Made by a program: the position numbers and the translations under genes
In this document: in pieces, positions 26,070 through 34,335 of the stretch
How positions within the stretch are numbered: position 1 is the first letter of the stretch
How the letters are laid out: each line of letters begins with the position of its first letter
DNA from: Streptomyces venezuelae ATCC 10712
GTDB lineage: Bacteria; Actinomycetota; Actinomycetes; Streptomycetales; Streptomycetaceae
NCBI RefSeq assembly: GCF_008639165.1
Contig: NZ_CP029197.1
Location: 2,852,001-2,916,000 of the forward strand
Direction of reading: 5' to 3'
DNA: 64,000 bases
Notes under the pieces: generated by a model
The model's input: the letters and a program-made list of their open reading frames with translations, nothing else
What the model was told of the DNA's origin: nothing
The model's database searches: none

Positions 26070-27543
26070 ACTCCTCACGGGCGAGGACGTCCTCGTCGGC
26101 CCGCTCGTCGGCGCGGCCGGCCGGCCCGTACAGGCTCACGGCGACGGCGAAGGCGAGATTGACGACGAGGGCGAGCAGCCCGGCGTTGACGCCCCAGAGG
26201 GGATCGTTCCCGGAGAAGACGAGCGCGCAGACGAGACCGACCCCCACCACGAGCCCGCTGACGGCACCCGCCACCGTCATCCGCCGCCACACGAGCCCCA
26301 GCAGCACCAGGGGAAGGAGCTGCGCCATCCCCTCGTAGGAGATGAGCGAGAGACGTACCAGGGTGTTGGGCGCGGTGTACGTCATGACGAGCGCGAGCGA
26401 CCCGGCGACGACCACGACGATCTGCGAGAGCCCCTTCTCGCGCGCCCGCAGCCCGGGCGCGAGACTCAGCACGCTCCGCCCCCACATGGTGCCGATGACC
26501 AGCATGAACACCGCCATGGGCACGATCGAGGAGAGCGCCGCGGCGACGCCGACGATCCCGACCGCCCAGGCCGGCAGCGCGTCCGTGACCAGCTTGAACA
26601 GCGCGAGGTTCGACTCGGCGCCGACGAGCCCCGGGACGACGAAGAGGGCGGCCATGCCGAGCACCATGGGGACGAAGAGCAGGACGTTGTACGCGGGGAG
26701 CCAGACGGCGTTGCGGCGCAGGGTGTCGGCGTCACGGGCGCCGAGGTACCCGGCGACGGTCGTCGGGAAGATGACGACGGTCAGGGAGTTGAGCACGGTG
26801 GTGGAGGCGAACCAGCCGACCCCGTACCCGCTGCTCTCGCCGCCGTGCCCGGGCAGCTTCAGCCACGCGCCCTTCTCGTCCACGAGCCGCCCGAAGAAGT
26901 CCCCGAACCCGCCGAAGTAGTGCGACGGCACGTACACGATCAGGAACCCCAGGGTCAGCACGACGAGGCCGTCCTTGAGCACGGACACCCAGGCACTCCC
27001 CCGCAGCCCGCTGACCACGACGAAGGCCGTGGTGACGGCGAAGGCGAGGAAATAGGCCAGGTCGAGACCGATGGTCCCGTACGAGATCGTGGAGACGACC
27101 ACGCCCATGCCGGTGATCTGGAGCTGGATGTACGGCAGGAGGAAGACGGTCGCCAGCACGGCGACGACGGCACCGAGCCAGGGCCTGCGGTACCGGTGGG
27201 CGGCCATGTCGCTGAGGGCGACGAGCCCGTGCTTGCGCGCGTACCCCCAGAGCATGGGCCCGACGACGTAACCGACGGCGTAACCGCAGGACATGTAGGC
27301 GACGACGTACAGAACGGGCGCACCGTAGTTGTAGCCCCACCCGGCGGCGCCGAGATAGCTGAAACTCGTGTAGCCCTCCCCCGCCATCAGCACCCAGATG
27401 AAGACGGGCCCGAGCGAACGCCCGCCGACGGACCAGGCGTCGAGCCCGCCGGTCTGGTGCCGGCGCACGGCGAGGAGCCCGAGAGCGACGGTGAGCACCA
27501 TGAAGAACGCGAAGACGGACACGGCGACGCCCGCGGAGCTCAC
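26035..27543 (-). CDS. Sodium:solute symporter (SSS family)
   Basis: The 502-residue protein has about 13 membrane helices. Family features are VGGRSLGPVFIWVLMAGEGY, SYLGAAGWGYNYGAPVLY, VSGLRGSAWVSVLKDGLVV and YLGARDADTLRRNAVWLPAYN. Relatives take up monocarboxylates, proline or pantothenate. The GTG start overlaps the stop of a 55-residue DUF3311 gene (GTGA), a pairing common for acetate/monocarboxylate symporters of actinobacteria. The substrate itself is not proved. Confidence 0.9.
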   Translation of the reverse strand: MSSAGVAVSVFAFFMVLTVALGLLAVRRHQTGGLDAWSVGGRSLGPVFIWVLMAGEGYTSFSYLGAAGWGYNYGAPVLYVVAYMSCGYAVGYVVGPMLWGYARKHGLVALSDMAAHRYRRPWLGAVVAVLATVFLLPYIQLQITGMGVVVSTISYGTIGLDLAYFLAFAVTTAFVVVSGLRGSAWVSVLKDGLVVLTLGFLIVYVPSHYFGGFGDFFGRLVDEKGAWLKLPGHGGESSGYGVGWFASTTVLNSLTVVIFPTTVAGYLGARDADTLRRNAVWLPAYNVLLFVPMVLGMAALFVVPGLVGAESNLALFKLVTDALPAWAVGIVGVAAALSSIVPMAVFMLVIGTMWGRSVLSLAPGLRAREKGLSQIVVVVAGSLALVMTYTAPNTLVRLSLISYEGMAQLLPLVLLGLVWRRMTVAGAVSGLVVGVGLVCALVFSGNDPLWGVNAGLLALVVNLAFAVAVSLYGPAGRADERADEDVLAREEFTDAAVGRGSG

Positions 27544-27707
27544 GACCGGTCACCCCGCCGGGCGAGGAAGACCGCGAAGGGGGTGACGAGCGTGGCCCCG
27601 AACAGCCAGAGCACGAACAGCGGCACCCGGTTCACGAACGGCAGCGCGACGACGAAGAGCACGTACGGAACGAGGAGCCACAGCAACTGGGGCCGGCGTC
27701 TGATCAC
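27540..27707 (-). CDS. DUF3311 small membrane protein, symporter partner
   Basis: This 55-residue gene starts at GTG 27707. It reads MIRRRPQLLWLLVPYVLFVV then ALPFVNRVPLFVLWLFGATL and ends FLARRGDRS. The two helices with the FVNR-P-LF motif are diagnostic of DUF3311 proteins, which are encoded immediately upstream of SSS symporters. Its stop overlaps the symporter start by 3 nt, so translation is coupled. It is probably a small accessory subunit of the transporter. Confidence 0.88.
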   Translation of the reverse strand: MIRRRPQLLWLLVPYVLFVVALPFVNRVPLFVLWLFGATLVTPFAVFLARRGDRS

Positions 27708-27720
27708 CGAACGAGCCTAA

Positions 27721-28548
27721 CTAGCCGACCAGCTTGGCCCAGACGACGAGCCGATAGGCGCTGCTGAACTCGGGGGTGCAGGTGGTGAGGGTGAGGTAGG
27801 CGCCGGGGGCGTCGTACCCGTAGGACGGCTTGACGAGCGACCGGGGCACGGGACGGACGACCCCCACGTCGTGAGGAGCGGTCCGCGGCAGGATCTGGTC
27901 GACGCGATAGGTGTAGGTGCCGCTCCGGGTCCGCACGGAGATGACATCGCCCGCGGCGAGCCGGTTGAGGTACCGGAACGGCTCACCGTGGGTGTTGCGG
28001 TGCCCGGCGAGGGCGAAGTTCCCGGGCCGGCCGGGGCCGGCGGTGCCCGGATAGTGCCCGACGTACCCCCGGTCGAGGACGGAACGCTTGGAGACGCCGT
28101 GGGCGACGGGAACGGTGAGACCGAGCCGGGGGATACGGAGAACGGCGAAGGCCTCGGAGGAGGAGAGAGAGGGAGGAGACGCGGCGCGAGACGACGACGG
28201 GCGGGCATCGGACGGGGGGAGGGGATCGGACGCGGGGAGAGGATCGGACGCCGGGACCGACGGAGACGCGGCGGACGGCGGGGACAGCGGCGGCGCCGAC
28301 ACCCCGGCCGGGCTCGGGAGCGGCTCATCGAGACCACCCCACTCCCGCTCCAGAACGGCGACCTCCCGGCGGGCATCCGCGAGGGCCTGCTGATTGGTCC
28401 ACCACAGCTGATGGACCACGAGGAGCAGCACGACGACACCGCAGGTGACGAAGGCCTCCGCGGCCACCCACAGCACCCGCGCGCCGGTACGCCGCCGCCC
28501 TCGCGACTGGACGACGACCGGCACCCGCTGCCCCACCCTGGCCCGCAC
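27721..28548 (-). CDS. Class E sortase
   Basis: The 275-residue protein has an N-terminal membrane helix (residues ~31-49, EAFVTCGVVVLLLVVHQLWW), a Ser/Pro linker with SDPLPASDPLPPSD repeats, and the catalytic domain: His183 (FALAGHRNTHG), Cys257 (LTLTTCTPEFSSAYR) and Arg266. The TLTTCTPEF context is typical of class E enzymes, which cut LAXTG signals and, in Streptomyces, attach chaplins and other surface proteins. The GTG start at 28548 lacks a clear ribosome site, so the exact N-terminus is uncertain. LAXTG-like substrates occur at 16386-17267 and 20237-21742. Confidence 0.92.
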   Translation of the reverse strand: MRARVGQRVPVVVQSRGRRRTGARVLWVAAEAFVTCGVVVLLLVVHQLWWTNQQALADARREVAVLEREWGGLDEPLPSPAGVSAPPLSPPSAASPSVPASDPLPASDPLPPSDARPSSSRAASPPSLSSSEAFAVLRIPRLGLTVPVAHGVSKRSVLDRGYVGHYPGTAGPGRPGNFALAGHRNTHGEPFRYLNRLAAGDVISVRTRSGTYTYRVDQILPRTAPHDVGVVRPVPRSLVKPSYGYDAPGAYLTLTTCTPEFSSAYRLVVWAKLVG

Positions 28549-28610
28549 CCGGGCACGATAAGCGCTGAGGTGCCAACTCTCCAGGCCCGTACAGCAGTAC
28601 GGTGGAGGGC

Positions 28611-29615
28611 ATGCGCCCCGACACGCCTGCCGCCCACACCACCGAAGCCGAGCGCCTGCTGCGCACGGCAGCGCAGTACCCCGGGGACAGGGAGCCCCTG
28701 TACCTGCGGGCCGCGGCCCACCTGGAACTCGCCGGCGACCGCCCCGCCGCGACGGCCCTCTACGACGAGCTGCTGTCCGGGGAGCCGGCGAACCCGCTCC
28801 TGATCAGGGCACTGAAGGCGGCGAACCTGTGGGAGTACGGCCACGAGGCCGAGGCCCGCGCGATCATCGAAGGCGTCCGGCGCGCACGGCCCGCGGACGC
28901 GGCACCCTGGCAGATCACCGCGGAGACGCTGGAGGCCCACGACGAGCTGGAAGCGGCGGAGAAGACCCTGACGGAAGCCGCCGAACTCCTGGCCACCCCG
29001 CCGGACCTCCCCCACGCGACCCAGTCCCTCCTCACGACCCGCCACCGGGTACGCAGGATGCTGGCCCTGCCGCACGACACCTGGGACACCCGGGCGGACG
29101 CCCTGCACGCAGGGGACGTCCCCCTGGACGAACTCCACGACCCGAAGCGCCTGTGGTCACTGGGCTCGGAGGACCCGGCGGAACTCCAGGCGGAGATCAC
29201 CCGCCTCCGCTCGGAACTGGGCACCTACCGCACGGCCCTGTCCCGCCCGTTCCCGGTGGCGGTCCTGCACTGGCCGGAACGGGAACTGGACGAACTGCTG
29301 ACGGCGTACCCGGAACTGGAAGCGGAGTACCCCACCTACCGAGCCCACCTGACGGACATCGAAGCCTCCCTGCGCGAACTCTCCCAGGCCGGCACCCCGA
29401 ACCTCGGCATCGTCCGCGCGACGGTCCCCTCCTACGAAGCCTTCGCAGCCTCAGAATCCACCAAACCGTCCAACGCGGACCTCCTCCCCCAGTACGCAAC
29501 GACCCTGGCGGCCCGGGGCCGAGCAACGGCTTGGCCCCCGGCCCGGGGGGCGGACTGCTGGTGCGGCTCGGGACGGACTTATGGGGAGTGCCACGGGGGC
29601 ACGGAACAGGACTGA
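28611..29615 (+). CDS. TPR-like protein with C-terminal SEC-C zinc motif
   Basis: The 334-residue cytosolic protein begins with TPR-like helices (AERLLRTAAQYPGDREPLYL, DRPAATALYDELLSGEPANP, EARAIIEGVRRARPADAAPW). A mid-region DUF-like segment (SRPFPVAVLHWPERELDELL, AYPELEAEYPTYRAHLTDIE) follows, and it ends in a SEC-C motif (ADCWCGSGRTYGECHG) that binds one zinc ion. SEC-C is best known from SecA tails, where it aids ribosome and SecB contact. Here it is on an unrelated scaffold; function unknown. ATG at 28611 was chosen; an in-frame GTG at 28602 is possible. Confidence 0.8.
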   Translation: MRPDTPAAHTTEAERLLRTAAQYPGDREPLYLRAAAHLELAGDRPAATALYDELLSGEPANPLLIRALKAANLWEYGHEAEARAIIEGVRRARPADAAPWQITAETLEAHDELEAAEKTLTEAAELLATPPDLPHATQSLLTTRHRVRRMLALPHDTWDTRADALHAGDVPLDELHDPKRLWSLGSEDPAELQAEITRLRSELGTYRTALSRPFPVAVLHWPERELDELLTAYPELEAEYPTYRAHLTDIEASLRELSQAGTPNLGIVRATVPSYEAFAASESTKPSNADLLPQYATTLAARGRATAWPPARGADCWCGSGRTYGECHGGTEQD

Positions 29616-29622
29616 GGCGCCC

Positions 29623-30753
29623 CTAGGCGCTCGGCACCAGGCCCCACGCAGCGGCCGTAAGAGTCCCGTCCCACGCAACGGGATCGTCTCCGGTGGGCCA
29701 GACGGCGGCGATCCCCAAGGTTTCCAGGTAGGGGCCGAAGACGCCTATCGGGGCGCTGAAGACAGCCAGGAGATGGGGGTCTTGCCGTTCGGTCTGCTGG
29801 TAGTAGGCGTAGCGGTACTCAAAGAGCTGCGCTACGGCCTGCCGGACGGCATCGCGGTGTCCGCCTTCAGGTACTTGTTTGGCCTCGACAAGCCACTCAA
29901 GGGACGAATTCTCGGTACGGAGGATCAAGTCGCGATGGCCGATTGAGGTGTTGATCGCCTGGTACGAGCAAGCAGCTGCGTGCGCGGCGAACTCCCGCAA
30001 GAGTCGCTCATGGTCGCGCCTGCGGCGCTTCCTGCCGCCCTCCAACGTGACCCAATAACCCTCGCTGTTCCCCGGCTGGAATGCGCCCGGCTCATTCCCC
30101 TCGACGCCGTGCGCCCCGAGGAAGGACACCGGCGGTTCGTCCGCAGTCGGGAACTCGATGTCCACGAAGCAGCGATCCACGGCCGCCGCGTGGGAGAGAA
30201 GCTCCACTGCTTCGGCGAGGTGCCGCGCCAGTTCTTCGTCCGAGGGAAGGTTATTCAGCTCGTACCGCCGTGCAGCGATGTCAGCGTGCTCATAAGCACG
30301 CGGGCGCCAACCGAGGTCAGCAGAGTCCAGATGGACGCCGTCCTGCCAGTCACGCGCCAGCTGAGGCGGCAGCGCAAGCCGATAGGGAGTGCCGCGCTCC
30401 TTCAGGTATTTGCGGAGCTTCGCGCCCGTCCCGTAGTGCTGCGGCTTGGAGGCTTCAGAGACGCCTTGCTGGAGCGACAGCGTGACGGATTTACGGTCGG
30501 CATCGAAGAGGTACGCGAGATACAGCCCGTCCTGCGGGTCGGTGTTGACGTCCTTGTGGAAGACACCGATCCAGGGGACCCGCGCCATGTTTCCCTTGCC
30601 TGCAAACCCCAGGGCAGAGCACCCGTCCGGCAGCGGAAGATCAGTGAGCTGCGCGACCCCCCAGAGCAGGGCACAGTCGTCCCGACTGGTCGAGGTCACC
30701 CCTGTGGGGTCGTAGATCCTCGCCACGTTCTGAAGCAGGTCACGGAGAGCCAT
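29623..30753 (-). CDS. MrcB-domain protein fused to a PD-(D/E)XK nuclease-like domain
   Basis: The 376-residue protein has two recognisable parts. Residues ~45-190 match the N-terminal domain of McrB-like proteins (DUF3578/MrcB): GFAGKGNMARVPWIGVF, LAYLFDADRKSVTLSLQQGV and ARRYELNNLPSDEELARHLA. Residues ~240-370 look like a PD-(D/E)XK nuclease: Asp275 (GHRDLIL), Glu290-x-Lys292 (EWLVEAKQV) and a following helix with Gln305/Gln309 (VRQAVAQLFEYRY). There is no AAA+ GTPase, so this is not a standard McrBC. The layout suggests a single-chain, modification-dependent DNA nuclease. Base composition looks less GC-rich than its neighbours, hinting at acquisition. Convergent with the SEC-C gene, 7 bp apart. 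Confidence 0.8.
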   Translation of the reverse strand: MALRDLLQNVARIYDPTGVTSTSRDDCALLWGVAQLTDLPLPDGCSALGFAGKGNMARVPWIGVFHKDVNTDPQDGLYLAYLFDADRKSVTLSLQQGVSEASKPQHYGTGAKLRKYLKERGTPYRLALPPQLARDWQDGVHLDSADLGWRPRAYEHADIAARRYELNNLPSDEELARHLAEAVELLSHAAAVDRCFVDIEFPTADEPPVSFLGAHGVEGNEPGAFQPGNSEGYWVTLEGGRKRRRRDHERLLREFAAHAAACSYQAINTSIGHRDLILRTENSSLEWLVEAKQVPEGGHRDAVRQAVAQLFEYRYAYYQQTERQDPHLLAVFSAPIGVFGPYLETLGIAAVWPTGDDPVAWDGTLTAAAWGLVPSA

Positions 30754-30913
30754 CCGTGGACGCTACCGCTACATGATCAGAACTACCTGTGATCGTGCTC
30801 ACAATGGAACGAAAGCTCGTCAACTCTGCAGCCTGAGCGCCGTCATCCAGTCAGCATCGAAATCCCCACCTTTAGACTCGCTTCTCACGGTTCCTTCCGA
30901 GAAAGGCCCCACC

Positions 30914-31213
30914 ATGCCCCGTATCCCCTCCCCCGCCATAGCCGCCGTCGGGCTCGTCGGGGGGTATGCCGTTGCTCGGTGGAGCAAGAAGCGGGCCCTT
31001 GGGGGTGTCGTGCTTGCTGTGGCCGGGGGTGTGGCCGGGCGGGAGTGGCAGCGGGTCGGTGGGGGCAAGGTGGCTGCCGGGCTCGGGGTCGCCTATGTCG
31101 CCGCCTTCGCCGGGTCCCATCCGCTTGCCAAGAAGATCGGCGCCTGGCCCGCCGTGTTCTCCGTCGCCGGCGGCATGGCCGCCGCCTCCTGGGCCGTCAC
31201 CCGCGGGAAGTAG
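30914..31213 (+). CDS. Small conserved membrane protein, function unknown
   Basis: The 99-residue protein has three hydrophobic segments (IAAVGLVGGYAVARW, ALGGVVLAVAGGVAGREW, AAGLGVAYVAAFAGS and a fourth near WPAVFSVAGGMAAASWAV) separated by short basic loops (SKKRA, KK). ATG at 30914 follows GAAAGG. I do not recognise a named family. It is convergent with the DUF445 gene. Confidence 0.7.
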   Translation: MPRIPSPAIAAVGLVGGYAVARWSKKRALGGVVLAVAGGVAGREWQRVGGGKVAAGLGVAYVAAFAGSHPLAKKIGAWPAVFSVAGGMAAASWAVTRGK

Positions 31214-31231
31214 TCCCGGAGTGGTCCGCTC

Positions 31232-32500
31232 TCAGCCGCCCGCCGCGTGGCTCACCGTGTAGATCAGGAGGCCTGCCAGGGCGCCGACCACCGTGCCGTT
31301 GATGCGGATGAACTGGAGGTCGCGGCCGATGTTCGCCTCGATCTTCTTCGAGGTCTGGGTGGCGTCCCAGCCGGCCACCGTGTCGGTGATCAGGGACGTG
31401 ATCTCGGGGCGGTACGTCGTGACCACGTACGCCGCCGCGTCCTCCGCCCAGCCCTCGACCTTCGACTGGAGGCGGGCGTCCGTCGACAGGCGGTTGCCGA
31501 GGGAGATCAGGGACGCGCGGGCGCGGAGGCGGAGTTGGCTGCGGTCGTCCTCGGCCGCCGCGATGATCAGGGAGCGGACCGACGCCCAGGCCGAGGCGAT
31601 GATGTCCTGGATCTCCGGGCGGGCCAGGAGGTCCGACTTGAGGCGCTCGATGCGGGCGCGGGTGTCGGTGTCCGCCTGGAGGTCGGACGCGAAGTCGGTG
31701 AGGAAGCGGTCGATGGCGCCGCGCGCCGGGTGGCCCGGCATGTCCCGCATCTCCGTCACGAAGCGGAGCAGTTCCTTGTAGACGCGCTCGCCGATGCGCT
31801 TGTCCACGAAGCGGGGGGTCCAGCCCGGGGCGCCGCCCTGCACCGCGACCATCACCGAGTCGCCGTGGGTGACCAGCCAGTCGTGGGCGCGGCTGCAGAT
31901 CAGGTCCACCGCCCGGTGGTGGGCGCCGTCCGCGACGATCTTCTCCAGGGTCTTGCCCAGGCCGGGGGCGATCTCCGCCGCTTCCGCGCGCCGGGTGATC
32001 GCCTCGCCCACGACCGCCTGGACGTCGGAGTCCCGCAGGACGGTGAGCGCGCCCCGGAGGGCTGTCGCCGCCTCCGCCGTCACCCGGTCGGCGTGTGCCG
32101 GGTCCGCCAGCCACGCGCCCAGCCGGCCGCCGATGCCGAGGGCCGCCAGTCTGCCCCGTACGACGTCGGCGGAGAGGAAGTTCTCGCCGACGAACTGGCC
32201 GAGCGAAGCGCCGAGCTGGTCCTTCTTGGTCGGGATGATCGCCGTGTGCGGGATCGGCAGGCCGAGGGGGCGGCGGAACAGCGCCGTCACCGCGAACCAG
32301 TCGGCCAGCGCGCCGACCATGCCGGCCTCCGCCGCCGCCGCGACATAGCCCGTCCAGGGCCCCCAGCCGGCGTTCCGCGCCCAGGTCGCCAGCGCGTAGA
32401 TCACGGCCACGGCGAGCAGCAGCGCCGTCGCCAGCGCCTTCATGCGGCGCACGCCCCTGCTCTTCTCCGCGTCCGCCGCCGTGTACGAAAAACTCACCAT
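31232..32500 (-). CDS. DUF445 family membrane protein
   Basis: The 422-residue protein has an N-terminal helix (ALATALLLAVAVIYALATWA), the family signature AAAEAGMVGALADWFAVTALFRRPLG with IPHTAIIP directly after, long amphipathic helices, a repeated segment (IGERVYKELLRFVTEMRDMP) and a closing RINGTVVGALAGLLIYTV membrane helix. DUF445 proteins (YheB/YjiN-like) are membrane-bound; their function is not established. ATG at 32500 has a strong AGGAGG site. Confidence 0.9.
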   Translation of the reverse strand: MVSFSYTAADAEKSRGVRRMKALATALLLAVAVIYALATWARNAGWGPWTGYVAAAAEAGMVGALADWFAVTALFRRPLGLPIPHTAIIPTKKDQLGASLGQFVGENFLSADVVRGRLAALGIGGRLGAWLADPAHADRVTAEAATALRGALTVLRDSDVQAVVGEAITRRAEAAEIAPGLGKTLEKIVADGAHHRAVDLICSRAHDWLVTHGDSVMVAVQGGAPGWTPRFVDKRIGERVYKELLRFVTEMRDMPGHPARGAIDRFLTDFASDLQADTDTRARIERLKSDLLARPEIQDIIASAWASVRSLIIAAAEDDRSQLRLRARASLISLGNRLSTDARLQSKVEGWAEDAAAYVVTTYRPEITSLITDTVAGWDATQTSKKIEANIGRDLQFIRINGTVVGALAGLLIYTVSHAAGG

Positions 32501-32511
32501 GGACCGACCTC

Positions 32512-33492
32512 CTACATCAGGGACTCCCGGCGCTCGTCCCGAGTTCCCCCGTACATCTTCGCGATCACCGTCTCGATGTCGGGTTCCCGCACCGAGAGGT
32601 CGAGCAGGGGGTAGCGCGCCGCCACCGCCGAGACCAGCGGGGCCGCCGACGCCGTCGCGGGGAAGGCCAGCCATTGGCGGGGGCCCTCCGACCGTACGAA
32701 ACGGGCGCCCGGCACGTCGGTGATCGGGGGCAGTTCCCGCTCCAGGTCCACCACGAGCTGCCGTTCGCTCTCGCCGACGGCGTGCAGGCCGGCGAGCTCC
32801 CCGTCGTACATCAGCCGCCCGTGGTCGATCACCATCACCCGTGAGCACAGCTGCTCGATGTCGGTGAGGTCGTGGGTGGTGAGGAGGACCGTCGTGCCCC
32901 GTTCGGCGTTGAGGTGCCGGAGGAAGTCCCGCACGCGCGCCTTCGACACGACGTCCAGGCCGATCGTCGGCTCGTCCAGGTACAGCACCTCCGGGTCGTG
33001 CAGCAGGGCCGCCGCGATGTCCCCGCGCATCCGCTGGCCGAGCGACAGCTGCCGTACCGGCACGTCCAGCAGGTCCCCCAGCTGGAGGAGGTCCACGCAG
33101 CGGTCGAGGTTCTCCCGGTAGCGGGCGTCGGGGATGCGGTACATCCGGTGCGCCAGCCGGTACGAGTCCTTCAGCGGCAGGTCCCACCAGAGGGTCGTCC
33201 GCTGGCCGAACACCACCCCTATCCGCTGTGCCAGGCGGGTGCGCTCGCGGGCCGGGTCGATGCCGGCGACCCGCAGCCGGCCGCCGGTGGGGGTGAGGAT
33301 GCCGGTGAGCATCTTGATCGTGGTCGACTTCCCGGCGCCGTTCGGGCCGATGTAGCCGACCATCTGCCCGCGCTCCACGGCGAAGCTGATGCCGTCGACC
33401 GCCCGGACCTCCTTCTTCTCCCGGCGGAGCAGGCCCGCGCGCCTGCGGACCGTGAAGACCTTCTCCAGTTTCTCCAGCTCGATGAACGGCAC
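32512..33492 (-). CDS. ABC-2 type exporter ATP-binding subunit
   Basis: The 326-residue ATPase has Walker A GPNGAGKSTT, Q-loop GVVFGQRTTLWWDLPL, signature LSLGQRMRGDIAAALLHDPE, Walker B VLYLDEPTIGLDVVSKARV and switch THD. It belongs to the ABC-2 (DrrA/NatA-like) group that drives exporters. GTG at 33492 follows GAGGAC. It forms an operon with the two downstream-numbered permease genes, which are transcribed first. Confidence 0.92.
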   Translation of the reverse strand: MPFIELEKLEKVFTVRRRAGLLRREKKEVRAVDGISFAVERGQMVGYIGPNGAGKSTTIKMLTGILTPTGGRLRVAGIDPARERTRLAQRIGVVFGQRTTLWWDLPLKDSYRLAHRMYRIPDARYRENLDRCVDLLQLGDLLDVPVRQLSLGQRMRGDIAAALLHDPEVLYLDEPTIGLDVVSKARVRDFLRHLNAERGTTVLLTTHDLTDIEQLCSRVMVIDHGRLMYDGELAGLHAVGESERQLVVDLERELPPITDVPGARFVRSEGPRQWLAFPATASAAPLVSAVAARYPLLDLSVREPDIETVIAKMYGGTRDERRESLM

Positions 33493-33501
33493 CGGCTGTC
33501 C

Positions 33502-34335
33502 TCAGCTTCCTGTCGATCGGTACGAGCGGATTCCGGCCCGCCACGCCAGGCCCGCGACCCCGCAGCAGACGGCCGCGACCAGGGGCGAGGCGAAGGCCGC
33601 CCAGTCGGGGACCCCGGCCGGGGCGGGGCGGTCGAGGACGTACAGGGCGGGCAGCCAGTTCACGAACGCCAGCGGGACCACGTACACGACACCCCGCACC
33701 AGGTCCTGGGCGAAGATCGTCGGCGGGTATCCGAGCAGGGTGTTCCCGCCGTACGTGAAGGAGTTGGTGACCTCCGCCGCGTCCTGCGTCCAGAACAGCG
33801 CCGACGCGCCGAGCACCATCACCGCCGCGAAGATCACCGCCCCGCAGACCACCGTCACCGGCAGCAGCAGGACCTTGACCGGCGTCCACGCCACGTCCAG
33901 CAGGAGCAGGCCCCAGACCAGCACGAACAGCCCCTGGGCGACCCGGCCGAACCGCCGCAGCGCGAACTTGTCCGCCGCGACCTGCGCGAGCAGCGGCGCC
34001 GGCCGCATCAGGAAGGTGTCGAGCGAGCCGTCCCGCACCCGCTTCCCCATCCGCTGGAGCGAGCCCATCGTCAGGTCCGCGATCCCGAACGCCGTCCCCG
34101 CCGTGCCGTACAGCAGGGCGACCTCCGCGAAGGTGAAACCGCCGAGGCTGCGCACCTGGCCGAACATCAGCAGGATCACGACGAAGTCGAAGAAGGTGAC
34201 GCAGAAGCTGGTGAAGAGCGTGAGCGCGAAGGACGCGCGGTACGTCATCGTCGAGCGGATCCACATGCCCGCGACCAGGCGGTACGTCCGCAAGGAGTCG
34301 CCGACGGGCCCGTACGCCCGCACCCCCTCAGCCAC
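33502..34335 (-). CDS. ABC-2 type permease, second subunit
   Basis: The 277-residue protein has about six helices (FALTLFTSFCVTFFDFVVIL, VLLLPVTVVCGAVIFAAVMV, WAAFASPLVAAVCCGVAGLA). It matches the ABC-2 permease family whose members come in pairs of ~270 residues (viologen/multidrug type). A conserved segment is LLYGTAGTAFGIADLTMGS and GSLDTFLMRPAPLLAQV. I chose GTG at 34335, which overlaps the preceding permease stop by 8 nt and has a GGTGGTG/GCAGG site; the longer open frame has no hydrophobic start. Confidence 0.86.
   Translation of the reverse strand: MAEGVRAYGPVGDSLRTYRLVAGMWIRSTMTYRASFALTLFTSFCVTFFDFVVILLMFGQVRSLGGFTFAEVALLYGTAGTAFGIADLTMGSLQRMGKRVRDGSLDTFLMRPAPLLAQVAADKFALRRFGRVAQGLFVLVWGLLLLDVAWTPVKVLLLPVTVVCGAVIFAAVMVLGASALFWTQDAAEVTNSFTYGGNTLLGYPPTIFAQDLVRGVVYVVPLAFVNWLPALYVLDRPAPAGVPDWAAFASPLVAAVCCGVAGLAWRAGIRSYRSTGS

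Noticed and set aside
32501..34264. Frame fusing the DUF445 protein to ~590 upstream residues
   Set aside because: The upstream part is Arg/Pro/Gly-rich and runs antisense-shifted through the ABC exporter genes; DUF445 has its own AGGAGG and ATG at 32500.
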